DNA from: Oscillospiraceae bacterium
GTDB lineage: Bacteria > Bacillota_A > Clostridia > Oscillospirales > WRJC01
Assembly (NCBI GenBank): GCA_009782405.1
Contig: WRJC01000021.1
Coordinates: 1 to 54,901 of the forward strand
Length of the DNA: 54,901 bases
Reading direction: 5' to 3'
Shown: positions 1 through 8,616 of the stretch, piece by piece
Position numbering within the stretch: the stretch's first letter is position 1
Layout: every line of letters starts with the position of its first letter
Program-made: the position numbers and the translations under genes
Notes under the pieces: generated by a model
The model's input: the letters and a program-made list of their open reading frames with translations, nothing else
What the model was told of the DNA's origin: nothing
Databases searched by the model: none

Positions 1-8
1 AGACTCGC

Positions 9-30
9 GGGACGTCGAGTACGACGTCCC
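9..30. repeat. perfect inverted repeat (hairpin) at window edge
   Basis: GGGACGTCG at 9-17 is an exact reverse complement of CGACGTCCC at 22-30, with a 4-base loop AGTA. No T-run follows on the plus strand, so it is not an obvious intrinsic terminator. It lies 124 bases beyond the end of the GNAT gene and may be the edge of a larger repeat cut by the window. Confidence 0.6.
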
Positions 31-153
31 CTACAGGTAAAATCCCGTAATTTCATCAAAATCCATATTTATTTTCATCGCACTCTCGTTGGTTAGATGA
101 AAATGACTGAAAAGGCGTGTGAAAAGATTTTACCAATTAGCTTGCCGATAGTC

Positions 154-948
154 TCAAAAATAAAACCGAACCAGCCTGGAGGGGAAATAAGCCCCCGCAC
201 TTTCCAAACTCTTTTTTGAATTGTGGTTGTCAGGCGCGCACGCAGCGTCTACTTCATAACCCATCTCTTTTACAATGTCCCTCATGCCGTGGAGGATACT
301 TGAGCCGTAGCCCTGCTCCCGCTTGTCTTCCAATACATACATGCCGATGCTTTTCCTGTCGTCAAAAACCTGGCTGTCGTCTATGACGCCAATACCGACG
401 TATTCCCCATCGTCTTCCGCTATGTATAAATGCATATGTTTCCTGCCTTCTTCGAATGCGGTTATGGCTCCGGAGAAAAAACCGCCGTCAAGCCTGAGCT
501 TTTCTTTATCGTCCTCGTCTGTATAATCCGCTTTCCTTAGGGTAATATTTCGCTTGTCCGGCATGTCCTTGTCCGTAAAAACGCAATTGTATTGCTCTTT
601 TTCGATACGTGTGAAGCTGTCGAGGCAGTGGCTTAAAAAAAACTCGTCACCCGTCAAGACCATAGCACCCGTAACATATTCATATTTTTTTACCCTTGCG
701 AAAAGTTCCTGGGCTTGGTTGGCATAATACGGAAACACATGGAACAACGATATGGTGTTCTTCCGGTTAATGGCAAAATACCCCGCCGTTTCATCACCGC
801 AGGTCATTAGATAATGGTTGTTGAATTTAAGGAAGCCCTCCGAATAGGTATCCGTGTTTATGCGGTTTTCCTTGAAATAGCTTTGCACAAGCGAATGGAC
901 GTCCTCCCATTTGCAATGGGTAAATTTGATGTTCATGCTATCACTCAT
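154..948 (-). CDS. GNAT family N-acetyltransferase
   Basis: 264 residues. The C-terminal half (about 135-264) reads as a GNAT fold: the segment GIGVIDDSQVFDDRKSIGMY forms the central strands, followed by the acetyl-CoA pyrophosphate loop R210-E-Q-G213-Y-G215-S-S and a late SLESAGAYF motif typical of the last strand. The N-terminal 130 residues are a divergent, possibly second GNAT-like domain. It would acetylate an amine substrate that cannot be guessed from the sequence. The start is supported by GGAGG seven to eight bases upstream of the ATG. It is divergent from the GH65-like gene and has no operon partner in the window. Confidence 0.8.
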   Translation of the reverse strand: MSDSMNIKFTHCKWEDVHSLVQSYFKENRINTDTYSEGFLKFNNHYLMTCGDETAGYFAINRKNTISLFHVFPYYANQAQELFARVKKYEYVTGAMVLTGDEFFLSHCLDSFTRIEKEQYNCVFTDKDMPDKRNITLRKADYTDEDDKEKLRLDGGFFSGAITAFEEGRKHMHLYIAEDDGEYVGIGVIDDSQVFDDRKSIGMYVLEDKREQGYGSSILHGMRDIVKEMGYEVDAACAPDNHNSKKSLESAGAYFPSRLVRFYF

Positions 949-1238
949 GTTTTTTTCCTCCGTTAATACATAAATTCAAATGTTTTACATATTGGCGAAG
1001 GATTTAATCCAAGCCAATATAGTTTATTTTGTTTTTGGCATTGGTTTCACCTCTTTCCAAGATATATGAATAAAATTGTACCATATTCGATCCGAAAAAT
1101 CAAGGGAAAATGCAAATATTTTCGAAGGAGCGGACGAATGAACAAAAAAAACACAGAGGGGAAATCCATGAATAAATGCTCGATAAATGGAGCTTATATT
1201 ACGCCACAATTCCGGGGCGCAAACAATTGTAAAAAACC
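949..1238. other. divergent intergenic region between GNAT and GH65-like genes
   Basis: The 342 bases between the two divergent genes hold no convincing gene. A 73-codon minus-strand reading frame at 1024-1245 lacks a ribosome site and family features. The region contains a strong dyad (989-1020) near the GNAT gene and a near-perfect promoter (1239-1267) for the GH65-like gene. The rest is AT-rich without recognisable structure. Confidence 0.6.
989..1020. promoter_or_regulatory. bipartite inverted repeat upstream of GNAT gene
   Basis: ATATTGGC (989-996) pairs with GCCAATAT (1013-1020), and inside this lies GGATT-TA-ATCC (1000-1010), also self-complementary. The two nested dyads are separated only by GAA and AA. 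It lies about 40 bases upstream of the GNAT start, which suits an operator or a leader hairpin. No factor can be named. Confidence 0.45.
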
Positions 1239-1267
1239 TTGACATTGCACTCTTTTTGTGCTACAAT
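1239..1267 (+). promoter_or_regulatory. sigma-A type promoter for the GH65-like gene
   Basis: TTGACA at 1239-1244, a 17-base spacer, then TACAAT at 1262-1267. The predicted start of transcription is near 1274, 17 bases before the GH65-like ATG. It probably also serves the URO-D gene at 3382. Confidence 0.8.
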
Positions 1268-1290
1268 GAAGCCGAGGACGGAAAATAATC

Positions 1291-3345
1291 ATGAAAAAAT
1301 ATGCGATTACAAAAGAAAATCCTATATATCAGCCCGCATATTTGTCCAATGGTTTTGTGGGCTTGCGCATCAAAACGAACCCGTTTTTAGGGCAAAGCGC
1401 ATTATTGAGCGGGTTCACGGGAAGCCACGAAAGATTCGGTGTGGAAGCGTACGCGCCGGTTCCGGCCGCCGAATGCAATATTTCCATGGACAGCGCCTCC
1501 ATGCGCAATATGCCGCAAGGCTACGAACTGATTGAACAGACTTACGATTTTTCATGCGGCGAGTTGTCCACGAAATTCGCGTATACCAATGCGCTCGGAA
1601 AGAAACTTACGGGCACAACTCTTGTTTATTGCAGCCGTACGCTGCCTTCTGTCGTGATTCAACAAACGGAGCTTTTTGCGGACCAGCCCTGCGAACTCCG
1701 ATTCTCCATGCTTTTTGATCCGACAAAACTGCCTGTCAATACCAAGAAAACCTATATGCCAAAAGATAGCTGTGACGGAGTTTTATGGATTGGGAGCCGT
1801 GACGGATCCCAAACGGCCGGCGTAGCCGCCTATTTGCAGGCGCTTACCGGTGACGGCGAAAAATACACGGATTCCAGCGATGAATGGGGGTTTGGAGAAG
1901 AACGGATATTTAAATCATACACAATACGCGCCAAGCCCGGCATACCATACCGTTTCAACATGATAACGAGTTATGTTCCCGGCGCATTGCATTCCGAACC
2001 CCACTGGCAGTCAGTCCGTATGGTGAAGCTCGCGCAGTGGCGGGGATTTGAGCGTATTCGCGACGAAAACAAAACGGCCTGGGCGTCAATATGGGAATCA
2101 CGCATCAAGATTGAAGGCGCATGCGAAGAATGGCAGGATATTGTTGACGCTTCTTTTTTCTATTTATATACCTCTCTTCACGCTTCCGCGCCGCAAAGCG
2201 TCGCGCCATACGGATTGAGCCGCCGGGACGAATACAAAGGACATGTCTTTTGGGATGCGGAAAGTTTTATGTTCATGCTGCCCCTTATGACAAACCCCGA
2301 CATTGCCAAGGCTATGCTCGATTACCGTTTCGAAAGGCTGCCCGCCGCGCGGCATAATGCGATGATCAACGGATTTGCCGGCATACAGTTTCCTTGGCAA
2401 AGCGGCGAATCGGGCGACGAAGTGACGCGCGTATCGGCGGGGGCGGCAGGAGGGGCGGGAGAACAACATATAAATTTTGATGTGGCGATGGCATTTGCGG
2501 CTTACGCGCAGGTGAGCGGCGACCCCGTTTTTTTACGGGAAAAAGCATGGCCCGTGCTGAAAGGCGTGGCGGAATGGATTGCGTCCCGCGCGCAAAAAAC
2601 GCGGCGCGGATATGAGATACTGTTTGTGACAGGCATCGACGAAAACGCCGACAATGTCAATAATGACGCATTCACAAATATTATGAGCAAGCGCGTGCTG
2701 ACATTCGCAAACAAATTCGCGCAAAAATTAGGTTATCCTGTCAATGCGCTTTGGGACGATATTGCAAATAATATCATTATTCCGGTCCATAGTGAAATGC
2801 AATTCATTCAGCAATATGAAAATTGCCCTGTAAAAGATTCCATGCCGCCGGATACGTTGATGGCTTATTTCCCCTACGGGTATCGTCACAGCAGGGAAAT
2901 CGACGAAAATACATACCGCTTCTATATGCGCGATTTTCTTTCTTTTTTGACTTACCCGATGCTTTCGGGTTTTTTGGGAGTGATACCTGCCAGGCTGGGC
3001 GACCGCAAATTTTCGCTTGAATGTTTCAACCGCGGCAATCTTGATTTTTTCATAGATCCCTATATGATGTGTACCGAATCCGCATTTGCGGCGAAAAAAA
3101 ATACCCCCGCCGACTATATGTTCACCATTTTTCTTTCGGGCCGCGGCAGCCTGCTGACCGGCATTATGCTGGGATTGACCGGTTTGGATATATGGCAGGA
3201 CGACCCCAAACATTGGCTGACCGGACCTATTGCGCTTCCGGAGGGATGGGATAGAATCATTCTCGAAAAAGTTTTCATCAAAGGAAAGCCCGCGCGGATT
3301 ATAGCGGAAAACGGCAAGCCGGCTGCGGAAATACAATTGTTATAA
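1291..3345 (+). CDS. glycoside hydrolase family 65-like protein (alpha-glucosidase or phosphorylase)
   Basis: 684 residues with no signal peptide, so probably cytoplasmic. An N-terminal beta-sandwich-like region (about 1-260) precedes an (alpha/alpha)6 barrel. Family signatures are H318-V-F-W-D322-A-E324, then the LDYRFERLPAARHNA segment with FPWQSGESGDE, and GIDENADN with VNNDAFTN at about 448-463. In GH65 enzymes the Glu of the DE pair in that last motif (here E451) is the general acid. The protein is close in plan to the ATHL1/PGGHG branch and to kojibiose/maltose phosphorylases; the sequence alone does not decide between hydrolysis and phosphorolysis. It is followed after 36 bases by a URO-D gene and probably co-transcribed with it. 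Confidence 0.8.
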   Translation: MKKYAITKENPIYQPAYLSNGFVGLRIKTNPFLGQSALLSGFTGSHERFGVEAYAPVPAAECNISMDSASMRNMPQGYELIEQTYDFSCGELSTKFAYTNALGKKLTGTTLVYCSRTLPSVVIQQTELFADQPCELRFSMLFDPTKLPVNTKKTYMPKDSCDGVLWIGSRDGSQTAGVAAYLQALTGDGEKYTDSSDEWGFGEERIFKSYTIRAKPGIPYRFNMITSYVPGALHSEPHWQSVRMVKLAQWRGFERIRDENKTAWASIWESRIKIEGACEEWQDIVDASFFYLYTSLHASAPQSVAPYGLSRRDEYKGHVFWDAESFMFMLPLMTNPDIAKAMLDYRFERLPAARHNAMINGFAGIQFPWQSGESGDEVTRVSAGAAGGAGEQHINFDVAMAFAAYAQVSGDPVFLREKAWPVLKGVAEWIASRAQKTRRGYEILFVTGIDENADNVNNDAFTNIMSKRVLTFANKFAQKLGYPVNALWDDIANNIIIPVHSEMQFIQQYENCPVKDSMPPDTLMAYFPYGYRHSREIDENTYRFYMRDFLSFLTYPMLSGFLGVIPARLGDRKFSLECFNRGNLDFFIDPYMMCTESAFAAKKNTPADYMFTIFLSGRGSLLTGIMLGLTGLDIWQDDPKHWLTGPIALPEGWDRIILEKVFIKGKPARIIAENGKPAAEIQLL

Positions 3346-3381
3346 TATAGACAGAGCCACTTTGAAAGGAGAGATTATCAT

Positions 3382-4362
3382 ATGGATTCACGCGAACTCG
3401 TCAAGAAAACTATAAAAGGCGAAAACACAGCCGGGCCGACGCCCGTATACGGCTGGGTGGGCGGCAACCCCGGCATCGCCGGGGCGATCGCCGATTCTTT
3501 CGGCAGCGTGGCGGCGTTTGAGGACCATTACGCTTTCGACATGGCGCACATTTTCGGAGGGCCCTCCCCGTTCGACGGCGAAAAAATCGGTAAAATAGTC
3601 GCTTCGGAGGGCGAGCTTTTGCCGGAGGCGCTACTCGATATCCCCCTGATGCCGGCTTCGGACATGGCCTCGTATGCCGGCGCGAAAGCCGGATTTGACC
3701 ACCACAAGCTGCGCGGCCGCTTTTGCTATGTGCAGACCCCGGGCATATTCGAATGCCTGAACGGGGCGTTTGGCATCGAGAACCACCTGTGCTGGCTCGC
3801 CATGTACCCCGGCGAAATGAAGGAGCTGTACCGCAGACAGGCCGAATGGAACATAGAGTTCGCGCTGAACATGGTCGAAATCGGGGCGGACATGGTTCAT
3901 ATCTCCGACGACTGGGGTTCCCAGAACAACATGATGTTCAGTTTCGATATGTGGCAAAAACTGATGTATCCGCCCCATAAGCGCATCGTATCCGCGATAA
4001 AGGAAAAAACCGGCGGCATGCCGGTCAGCCTCCATTCGGATGGCGACGTCAACGCCGTGACCGACTATATCGCGGACATAGGATACGACCTGTTTCATCC
4101 GTGGCAGGAATCCGCGAATATGTCATATGAAACATATCTCCAAAAATACAGCGATAAATTTGCCATCATGGGCGGCCTGTGCATACAGACCACCCTCGGC
4201 TTCGGAAACTTCGCGCGGCTCGAGGGCGAGCTTCGGCGCGTGTTCGGCTTGCTTTCCGGCAAGCGCTGGTGCCTGTGCACCACCCACTTCGTCCAGGATC
4301 ACTGCACGGCGGAAGAGCTTGTTTTCGCGTATGATTTGGCGGTCAAGTTGGCGAGGGGCTGA
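3382..4362 (+). CDS. URO-D/MtaA-family protein 1 (methyltransferase-like)
   Basis: 326 residues, the TIM-barrel family that holds HemE and the corrinoid-dependent methyltransferases MtaA, MtbA and CmuA. Seen directly: the VHISDDWGSQ segment at 172-181, and at the strand that carries the zinc motif H-x-C in MtaA/CmuA it has H218-S-D220-G-D. HemE's N-terminal RxRxxGR-type signature is absent, so this is not a haem enzyme. An AAAGGAGA ribosome site precedes the ATG. It follows the GH65-like gene after 36 bases. Its 3' end overlaps the convergent bioY by 20 bases. The role is inferred: methyl transfer or another C1-type reaction on an unknown substrate. Confidence 0.75.
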   Translation: MDSRELVKKTIKGENTAGPTPVYGWVGGNPGIAGAIADSFGSVAAFEDHYAFDMAHIFGGPSPFDGEKIGKIVASEGELLPEALLDIPLMPASDMASYAGAKAGFDHHKLRGRFCYVQTPGIFECLNGAFGIENHLCWLAMYPGEMKELYRRQAEWNIEFALNMVEIGADMVHISDDWGSQNNMMFSFDMWQKLMYPPHKRIVSAIKEKTGGMPVSLHSDGDVNAVTDYIADIGYDLFHPWQESANMSYETYLQKYSDKFAIMGGLCIQTTLGFGNFARLEGELRRVFGLLSGKRWCLCTTHFVQDHCTAEELVFAYDLAVKLARG

Positions 4363-4894
4363 ACCGTTTTGCAAGCGCGCGCCTTACTTGCCTGCCGAAA
4401 GCGGCGGCCAGCGCGATTTTGACTATCGCCGTCGGGATAAAAGGCATAACGCAAGCCGCGAACGCGGTTTTCAAATCCGCAGAGGTCGCAAACCCGAACC
4501 ACAGCATCCCGCATATGTAATTAAAAGCCGCCCCGGCCACGAGCCCCGATGCCAGCCATGTCATTTTGTCTTTTTTGGCTCCCGCCCCCGCGAGCAGCGC
4601 CATGACCGGAAACGAAAGAATAAAGCCGCCTGTCGGGCCGAAAACAATTCCCATACCGCCGGCATATCCCGCAAAAACGGGGATGCCGGCCGCGCCGAGC
4701 CCAATATAGATGAATGTGGCTATGGCGCCTTTTTTTGCCCCGAGCGCGATCCCGGCGAGCGGTATGACAAACGTCTGCAATGTCATCGGCACGCCATATG
4801 GCATCGGCACGCTCAGCTGGGAGGCGACCGTGATGACAGCGGCAAAAATTCCCGTAAAACAAAGATCGCGGACTGAAAATTTGGATCTGCCCAT
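4343..4894 (-). CDS. bioY: BioY, substrate-binding S component of an ECF biotin transporter
   Basis: 183 residues, normal for BioY. Six hydrophobic segments are visible, with the family signatures VPMTLQTFVIPLAGIALG near the N-terminus and GPTGGFILSFPVMA in the middle. BioY binds biotin in the membrane and works with the EcfT/EcfA module; ecfA2 and ecfT are at 36521-38229 here. The reading frame is open further upstream, but the start is set at 4894 because AAAGGGGGT precedes that ATG and the product begins in the normal family place (MGRSKFSVRDL). It is divergent from birA, 40 bases apart, and its tail overlaps the convergent URO-D gene by 20 bases. Confidence 0.93.
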   Translation of the reverse strand: MGRSKFSVRDLCFTGIFAAVITVASQLSVPMPYGVPMTLQTFVIPLAGIALGAKKGAIATFIYIGLGAAGIPVFAGYAGGMGIVFGPTGGFILSFPVMALLAGAGAKKDKMTWLASGLVAGAAFNYICGMLWFGFATSADLKTAFAACVMPFIPTAIVKIALAAAFGRQVRRALAKRFSPSPT

Positions 4895-4934
4895 TGCAAT
4901 ACCCCCTTTATTATCTGAAAGGCGGCGATAAAAT

Positions 4935-5723
4935 TTGGAAAACGACATTTTGTCGATTTCGGGAATGATCCCGTTTTTATCGGACAAAAAAACAGCCGAT
5001 AAAATAACCATCCATGATTGCATCGAGTCCACCAACAAAACCGCGAAAGAATTGGCCGCAGCGGGAGCGCCGCACGGCACGGTGATCATGGCAAATCATC
5101 AGACGGCGGGAAAAGGGCGCTTTGGCCGTGGTTTCTTTTCGCCGCCCGGGCACGGGATATACATGAGCTTCATGCTGCGCCAAAAATCAGGAGCCCCGGC
5201 GCTTTTGACCATATATGCCGCCGTGGCGGTTTGCAAAGCCATCGAAGCCGCGACGGGTAAAAATCCGCAGATAAAATGGGTCAACGATATTTTTTTGGGC
5301 GGAAAAAAAATATGCGGCATTTTGGCCGAAACGTCCACGGACCCCGCAAGCGGCGGCGTGAAATGGGCGGTGGTCGGAATAGGGATAAATTTCGACACCT
5401 CCCAAGCGGATTTCCCCGGGCAGCTGAAAGAGAGCGCCGGATCCGTTTTTTCGGAGGGCGAAGCGACCACGACCCGAAACAGGCTCGCCGCCGAAATCAT
5501 AAATCATATGGTTTGCAAAAAAAATCAATACGGCGGCAAAGAAACGCTCGATGAATACAAAAAACGCCTTTTCATGCTCGGGAAAAAAGTGACGGTCACG
5601 GGGTCGGGCGAAACATACGAAGCTCTCGCCCTCGACATCGACTGCACGGGCCGCCTGGTCGTGAAAAAAGACAACGGCGAAATTTTGCCGCTTTCATCCG
5701 GCGAGATCACGATAAAGAGTTAG
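4935..5723 (+). CDS. birA: BirA, biotin--[acetyl-CoA carboxylase] ligase (no HTH domain)
   Basis: 262 residues. It activates biotin as biotinyl-5'-AMP and transfers it to the carboxyl carrier protein. Visible motifs: ESTNKTAKELA near the start, the biotin/ATP loop G-K-G-R-F-G-R-G, KWVNDIF with GGKKICGIL, and the VGIGINF strand, then a small C-terminal SH3-like domain. There is no N-terminal winged helix, so unlike E. coli BirA it cannot be a DNA-binding repressor of bioY. The start codon is TTG, about 12 bases after AAAGG. Its 3' end overlaps the convergent URO-D gene by 4 bases. Confidence 0.93.
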   Translation: MENDILSISGMIPFLSDKKTADKITIHDCIESTNKTAKELAAAGAPHGTVIMANHQTAGKGRFGRGFFSPPGHGIYMSFMLRQKSGAPALLTIYAAVAVCKAIEAATGKNPQIKWVNDIFLGGKKICGILAETSTDPASGGVKWAVVGIGINFDTSQADFPGQLKESAGSVFSEGEATTTRNRLAAEIINHMVCKKNQYGGKETLDEYKKRLFMLGKKVTVTGSGETYEALALDIDCTGRLVVKKDNGEILPLSSGEITIKS

Positions 5724-6832
5724 TACCTCCCGTATTCGCAGATCGCCCACATCACGGCGCGCATGCCGGATAGTAGCGAGCCGTCGTTTATCGAACCTGC
5801 GGTGGCGATATTCACGCCCCTGCCGTATTGCTTCGCCATTTCGCAGTCGCGCTTTGTTTCGGCTATGATCTGCTTTCGGTCGTTTCTCATGAAGGTGAAT
5901 GGGGCCAAACAGCCGTCTATGCGCGTTTTTGGCATATGCCGCCTTATTTTTTCTATGGTGACGCTCGGCCCGAAATTCACCCCGTGAAAATCGAACCTGC
6001 AGAGGACGGGCAGCAGATGCTCCATCGCGCTGTCGGAGTGCTGGTAGCGGAAATGAGCCGGCTCGGGGCAAAAACGCCCGAAAACGCGCGAAAGTATCGG
6101 GGCGGCGAAAAATTCGTACATTTCGGCGTTGAGCATGCAGCAGTTGTCGTCGTTGAAGCCGAAGCCGAAAAATTGTTCCCTGCCCGCTTCCCTGTCCATG
6201 ATCCCGGCCATCTCGATTGTCACCTTTGCGATCGCGTCCGAGAAGCGCTTTGCCAAGTCGGGTTCGTCCTCTATCAGATATATCAGGTTTTCTATGCCAT
6301 ATATCGAGCAGGCGAGCGTGACGGGGCCGCGTATGCCGTGGTAGCTGCCCGGAAGCGTACCGTACTTTTCGAATTTTTCTTTGCGCTGCTTTTCCCAGCC
6401 TTCGGGCAGCATAAATTCGCGAAGATCCAAAGCGTCTATTTCATCCAATTTTTTTTCGAGCGCTTTCGGCGTATTTATGTCGCTTTCGAGCCATTCCGTG
6501 TCGCTTTGCCAGATGTATCTGCCCCCGAACACCTCGCCGATCCGCCTGACTTGGGGCAGCGCCGAATCCGGCGGGGCGAAACTTTCGCCCAGCAGCCGCT
6601 TTCCCACGATCTTTTCGGCTTTGTCGTTGTAGCGCTTGTTCAGCTCGATCCTGCGCTCGATTGGGGTATGCCCCCAAGGGGTCCCCGGCTCACCGAGCTC
6701 GGCGAATACGCATTCGTCGCTCATGCGGATTCCCAAAGCGACCTGCGGAGATTGCGGCGAAAAACAGTTCTGTTCATGCGCGGCCGCGTCGTCTTTCCAG
6801 AATTGATCCAAATCCACAGGCAATAATTCCAT
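5720..6832 (-). CDS. URO-D/MtaA-family protein 2
   Basis: 370 residues, URO-D superfamily with an N-terminal extension of about 100 residues rich in charged and proline positions. The NDDNCC segment at 228-232 is at the place of the family's substrate-side Asp. The zinc-motif strand reads Q-H265-S-D267, so the Cys of the H-x-C motif is replaced by Asp. The start ATG follows GGAGTGAG. A minus-strand promoter is visible at 6853-6882, so it is probably transcribed alone. It ends 4 bases inside the convergent birA. Function is inferred from the family only; it could be a methyltransferase, a regulator or a different lyase. Confidence 0.7.
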   Translation of the reverse strand: MELLPVDLDQFWKDDAAAHEQNCFSPQSPQVALGIRMSDECVFAELGEPGTPWGHTPIERRIELNKRYNDKAEKIVGKRLLGESFAPPDSALPQVRRIGEVFGGRYIWQSDTEWLESDINTPKALEKKLDEIDALDLREFMLPEGWEKQRKEKFEKYGTLPGSYHGIRGPVTLACSIYGIENLIYLIEDEPDLAKRFSDAIAKVTIEMAGIMDREAGREQFFGFGFNDDNCCMLNAEMYEFFAAPILSRVFGRFCPEPAHFRYQHSDSAMEHLLPVLCRFDFHGVNFGPSVTIEKIRRHMPKTRIDGCLAPFTFMRNDRKQIIAETKRDCEMAKQYGRGVNIATAGSINDGSLLSGMRAVMWAICEYGRY

Positions 6833-6852
6833 AATTTGCTCACTCCGTCCGT

Positions 6853-6882
6853 ATTATATTTCAATTTTCAGATCTGACGCAA
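6853..6882 (-). promoter_or_regulatory. promoter for URO-D gene 2
   Basis: On the minus strand TTGCGT (6882-6877), an 18-base spacer, then TATAAT (6858-6853). It ends 21 bases before the gene start at 6832. Confidence 0.55.
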
Positions 6883-6894
6883 AACCAATGTTTT

Positions 6895-6935
6895 CTGACA
6901 ACTGACAACTGAAAACTGAAAACTGACAACTACAG
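6895..6935. repeat. heptamer repeat tract (CTGACAA/CTGAAAA), copy 1
   Basis: Five tandem 7-base units, CTGACAA twice, CTGAAAA twice and CTGACAA once, followed by CT, lie between two divergent promoters. The same heptamers appear at 35624-35697 and 42555-42608, where they form the arms of a larger element. Confidence 0.85.
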
Positions 6936-6993
6936 TATAACCCAAATATATTTTTTTGTCAAGGGGATTTTTTCCCTATTTGTTTTTTTGCTG

Positions 6994-7022
6994 TTGACAA
7001 ATGATGCTTTGTGTGGTATCAT
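6994..7022 (+). promoter_or_regulatory. promoter for the REC/HD-GYP gene
   Basis: TTGACA at 6994-6999, 17-base spacer, TATCAT at 7017-7022. Transcription should start near 7029, so an upstream in-frame GTG at 7034 is too close to be a good start; the ATG at 7082 fits better. Confidence 0.75.
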
Positions 7023-7081
7023 AAACATAAAGTGTGGATATAGTCATTTGGATGACGCCAAGGAAGAAGGTTGATGCCTTT

Positions 7082-8611
7082 ATGAAAAAAAACACCGTGT
7101 TGATCGTCGACGATCAGGAAATAAATATCGAGATACTCAACAGCATGCTCGAGGAAACGTACGACGTGCGTTTTGCCTGCAATGGGCAGGAGGCTTTGGA
7201 AGTGCTCGACAAAACCGAAGTCGATTTGGTTTTTCTGGATTTGATGATGCCGGTGATGGACGGCTTCGAAGTGCTGGAAAACATCAAGAAAGACCAGCGT
7301 TTCCGAAACCTCCCCGTTATTTTCATCACTTCCGAAACCGATTCTTTCAGCGAAGCAAGGGGGCTGTCGCTTGGCGCCGTCGATTACATCAGAAAACCCT
7401 ATGACAGCAACATCGTCGGCATCAAGTGCAAAAACCACATCGAAAACAAAATGTACCGCGACGACCTCGAAAGCATAGTCGAAGAAAGGACAAAAGAAAT
7501 TTCCGTTTCCCGCGAGGCGATCATCATGGCCATGTCCCTTCTCGCAGAAGGGCGCGACCAGGAAACCGGCGAACATATCAGGCGAATGCAGAACTACACG
7601 AAAATAATAGCCAACCGGCTGTACAAAAACCATCCCGAACTGCTGGCCAAAGAAGAGGTTTCCTACATCACTTCGATGGCTCCCCTTCACGACGTCGGCA
7701 AAATCAACATTCCCGACGTCATACTTTTGAAGCCAGGCAAACTCACAGACGAGGAATTCGACGTGATGAAATCGCACACGACCTTAGGCGCGGAGGTTTT
7801 GAAAGAAACCGAAAAGTTGATGCTCGGCTACGAAAATACATTGCACTACGCTTATGAAATAACCGCCTACCATCACGAAAAATACGACGGCACGGGGTAC
7901 CCGAACGGACTTGGAGGCGATGAAATCCCCATTTCGGCCGCCATATGCTCGCTGGCGGACGTCTACGACGCGCTCACAAGCGAGCGGCCGTATAAAAAAG
8001 CGTTTTCCCACGAATGCGCCATGGAAATAATCACAGCGGGAGACGCGCGCGTGATGCCCTCGCATTTTCAGCCCGCCGTTCTTGAAGCCTTCAAACAAGC
8101 GGAAAACGAAATCGTCAAGTTCAGAAATTCGTTTTTCGAAAGGCAAAATGCCGAACGGGCAAAAAAAGCGGCGGAAAACGAAAAAGCGGAAAACGACGAA
8201 GTGCTGCTCGCCCATGAGCGGCTGTCGCTTGTCAAGAAGATGCATGAAGAAGAGGCGCGCGCGCAGGTGCTCTTCAACGCGGCGCCGCTGTCGGCGAGCC
8301 TCTGGGACGGCGGATGCAACCTTGTCGATTGCAACGAAGAAACGCTTGGCATGCACGAACTTTCGGACAAACAGGAATATTTGGATGATTTCGACGATTT
8401 GTCGCCAAAATTCCAGCCGGATGGAATCACTTCCGCCGAAAAGTTCCGCCAAAACATAAAGAAAGCGTTCGGTGAGGGCCGCCTCCGTTTTGCCTATACA
8501 TTCCAAACGAAAGGCAAAACCCCAGTCCCCTGCGAAATCACCATGGTTCGCGTGGATTACAGGGGGGAAAGCCATGTCGCTTGTTACGCCAGGGATTTGC
8601 GGGAAGGATGA
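7082..8611 (+). CDS. response regulator with HD-GYP phosphodiesterase and PAS domain
   Basis: 509 residues. A receiver domain (about 1-120) has VLIVDDQ, phospho-acceptor D53 in FLDLMMP, and K in RKPY. It is joined by a helix to an HD-GYP domain with HD in APLHDVGKIN and the full HHEKYDGTGYPNGL signature, as in enzymes that hydrolyse cyclic di-GMP. A charged coiled-coil (about 345-405) leads to a C-terminal PAS-like domain ending HVACYARDLRE. The start at 7082 is preferred because AGAAGG precedes it and it begins directly at the receiver strand. The last bases overlap the ribosome site of the secreted protein at 8617, which implies joint translation. Confidence 0.88.
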   Translation: MKKNTVLIVDDQEINIEILNSMLEETYDVRFACNGQEALEVLDKTEVDLVFLDLMMPVMDGFEVLENIKKDQRFRNLPVIFITSETDSFSEARGLSLGAVDYIRKPYDSNIVGIKCKNHIENKMYRDDLESIVEERTKEISVSREAIIMAMSLLAEGRDQETGEHIRRMQNYTKIIANRLYKNHPELLAKEEVSYITSMAPLHDVGKINIPDVILLKPGKLTDEEFDVMKSHTTLGAEVLKETEKLMLGYENTLHYAYEITAYHHEKYDGTGYPNGLGGDEIPISAAICSLADVYDALTSERPYKKAFSHECAMEIITAGDARVMPSHFQPAVLEAFKQAENEIVKFRNSFFERQNAERAKKAAENEKAENDEVLLAHERLSLVKKMHEEEARAQVLFNAAPLSASLWDGGCNLVDCNEETLGMHELSDKQEYLDDFDDLSPKFQPDGITSAEKFRQNIKKAFGEGRLRFAYTFQTKGKTPVPCEITMVRVDYRGESHVACYARDLREG

Positions 8612-8616
8612 AAGCC

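Noticed and set aside
1024..1245. 73-codon minus-strand open frame in the GNAT/GH65 gap
   Set aside because: No ribosome site, no known motif, and it runs into the promoter of the GH65-like gene.
4895..4934. BirA operator between bioY and birA
   Set aside because: No long dyad is seen in the 40 bases, and this BirA lacks a DNA-binding domain.
5828..6826. 332-codon plus-strand open frame
   Set aside because: Shadow of URO-D gene 2; the minus-strand frame has the family motifs and a promoter.
6895..6935. Tandem heptamers as a CRISPR array or terminator
   Set aside because: Units are 7 bases with no spacers, no cas genes are present, and no T-run follows.
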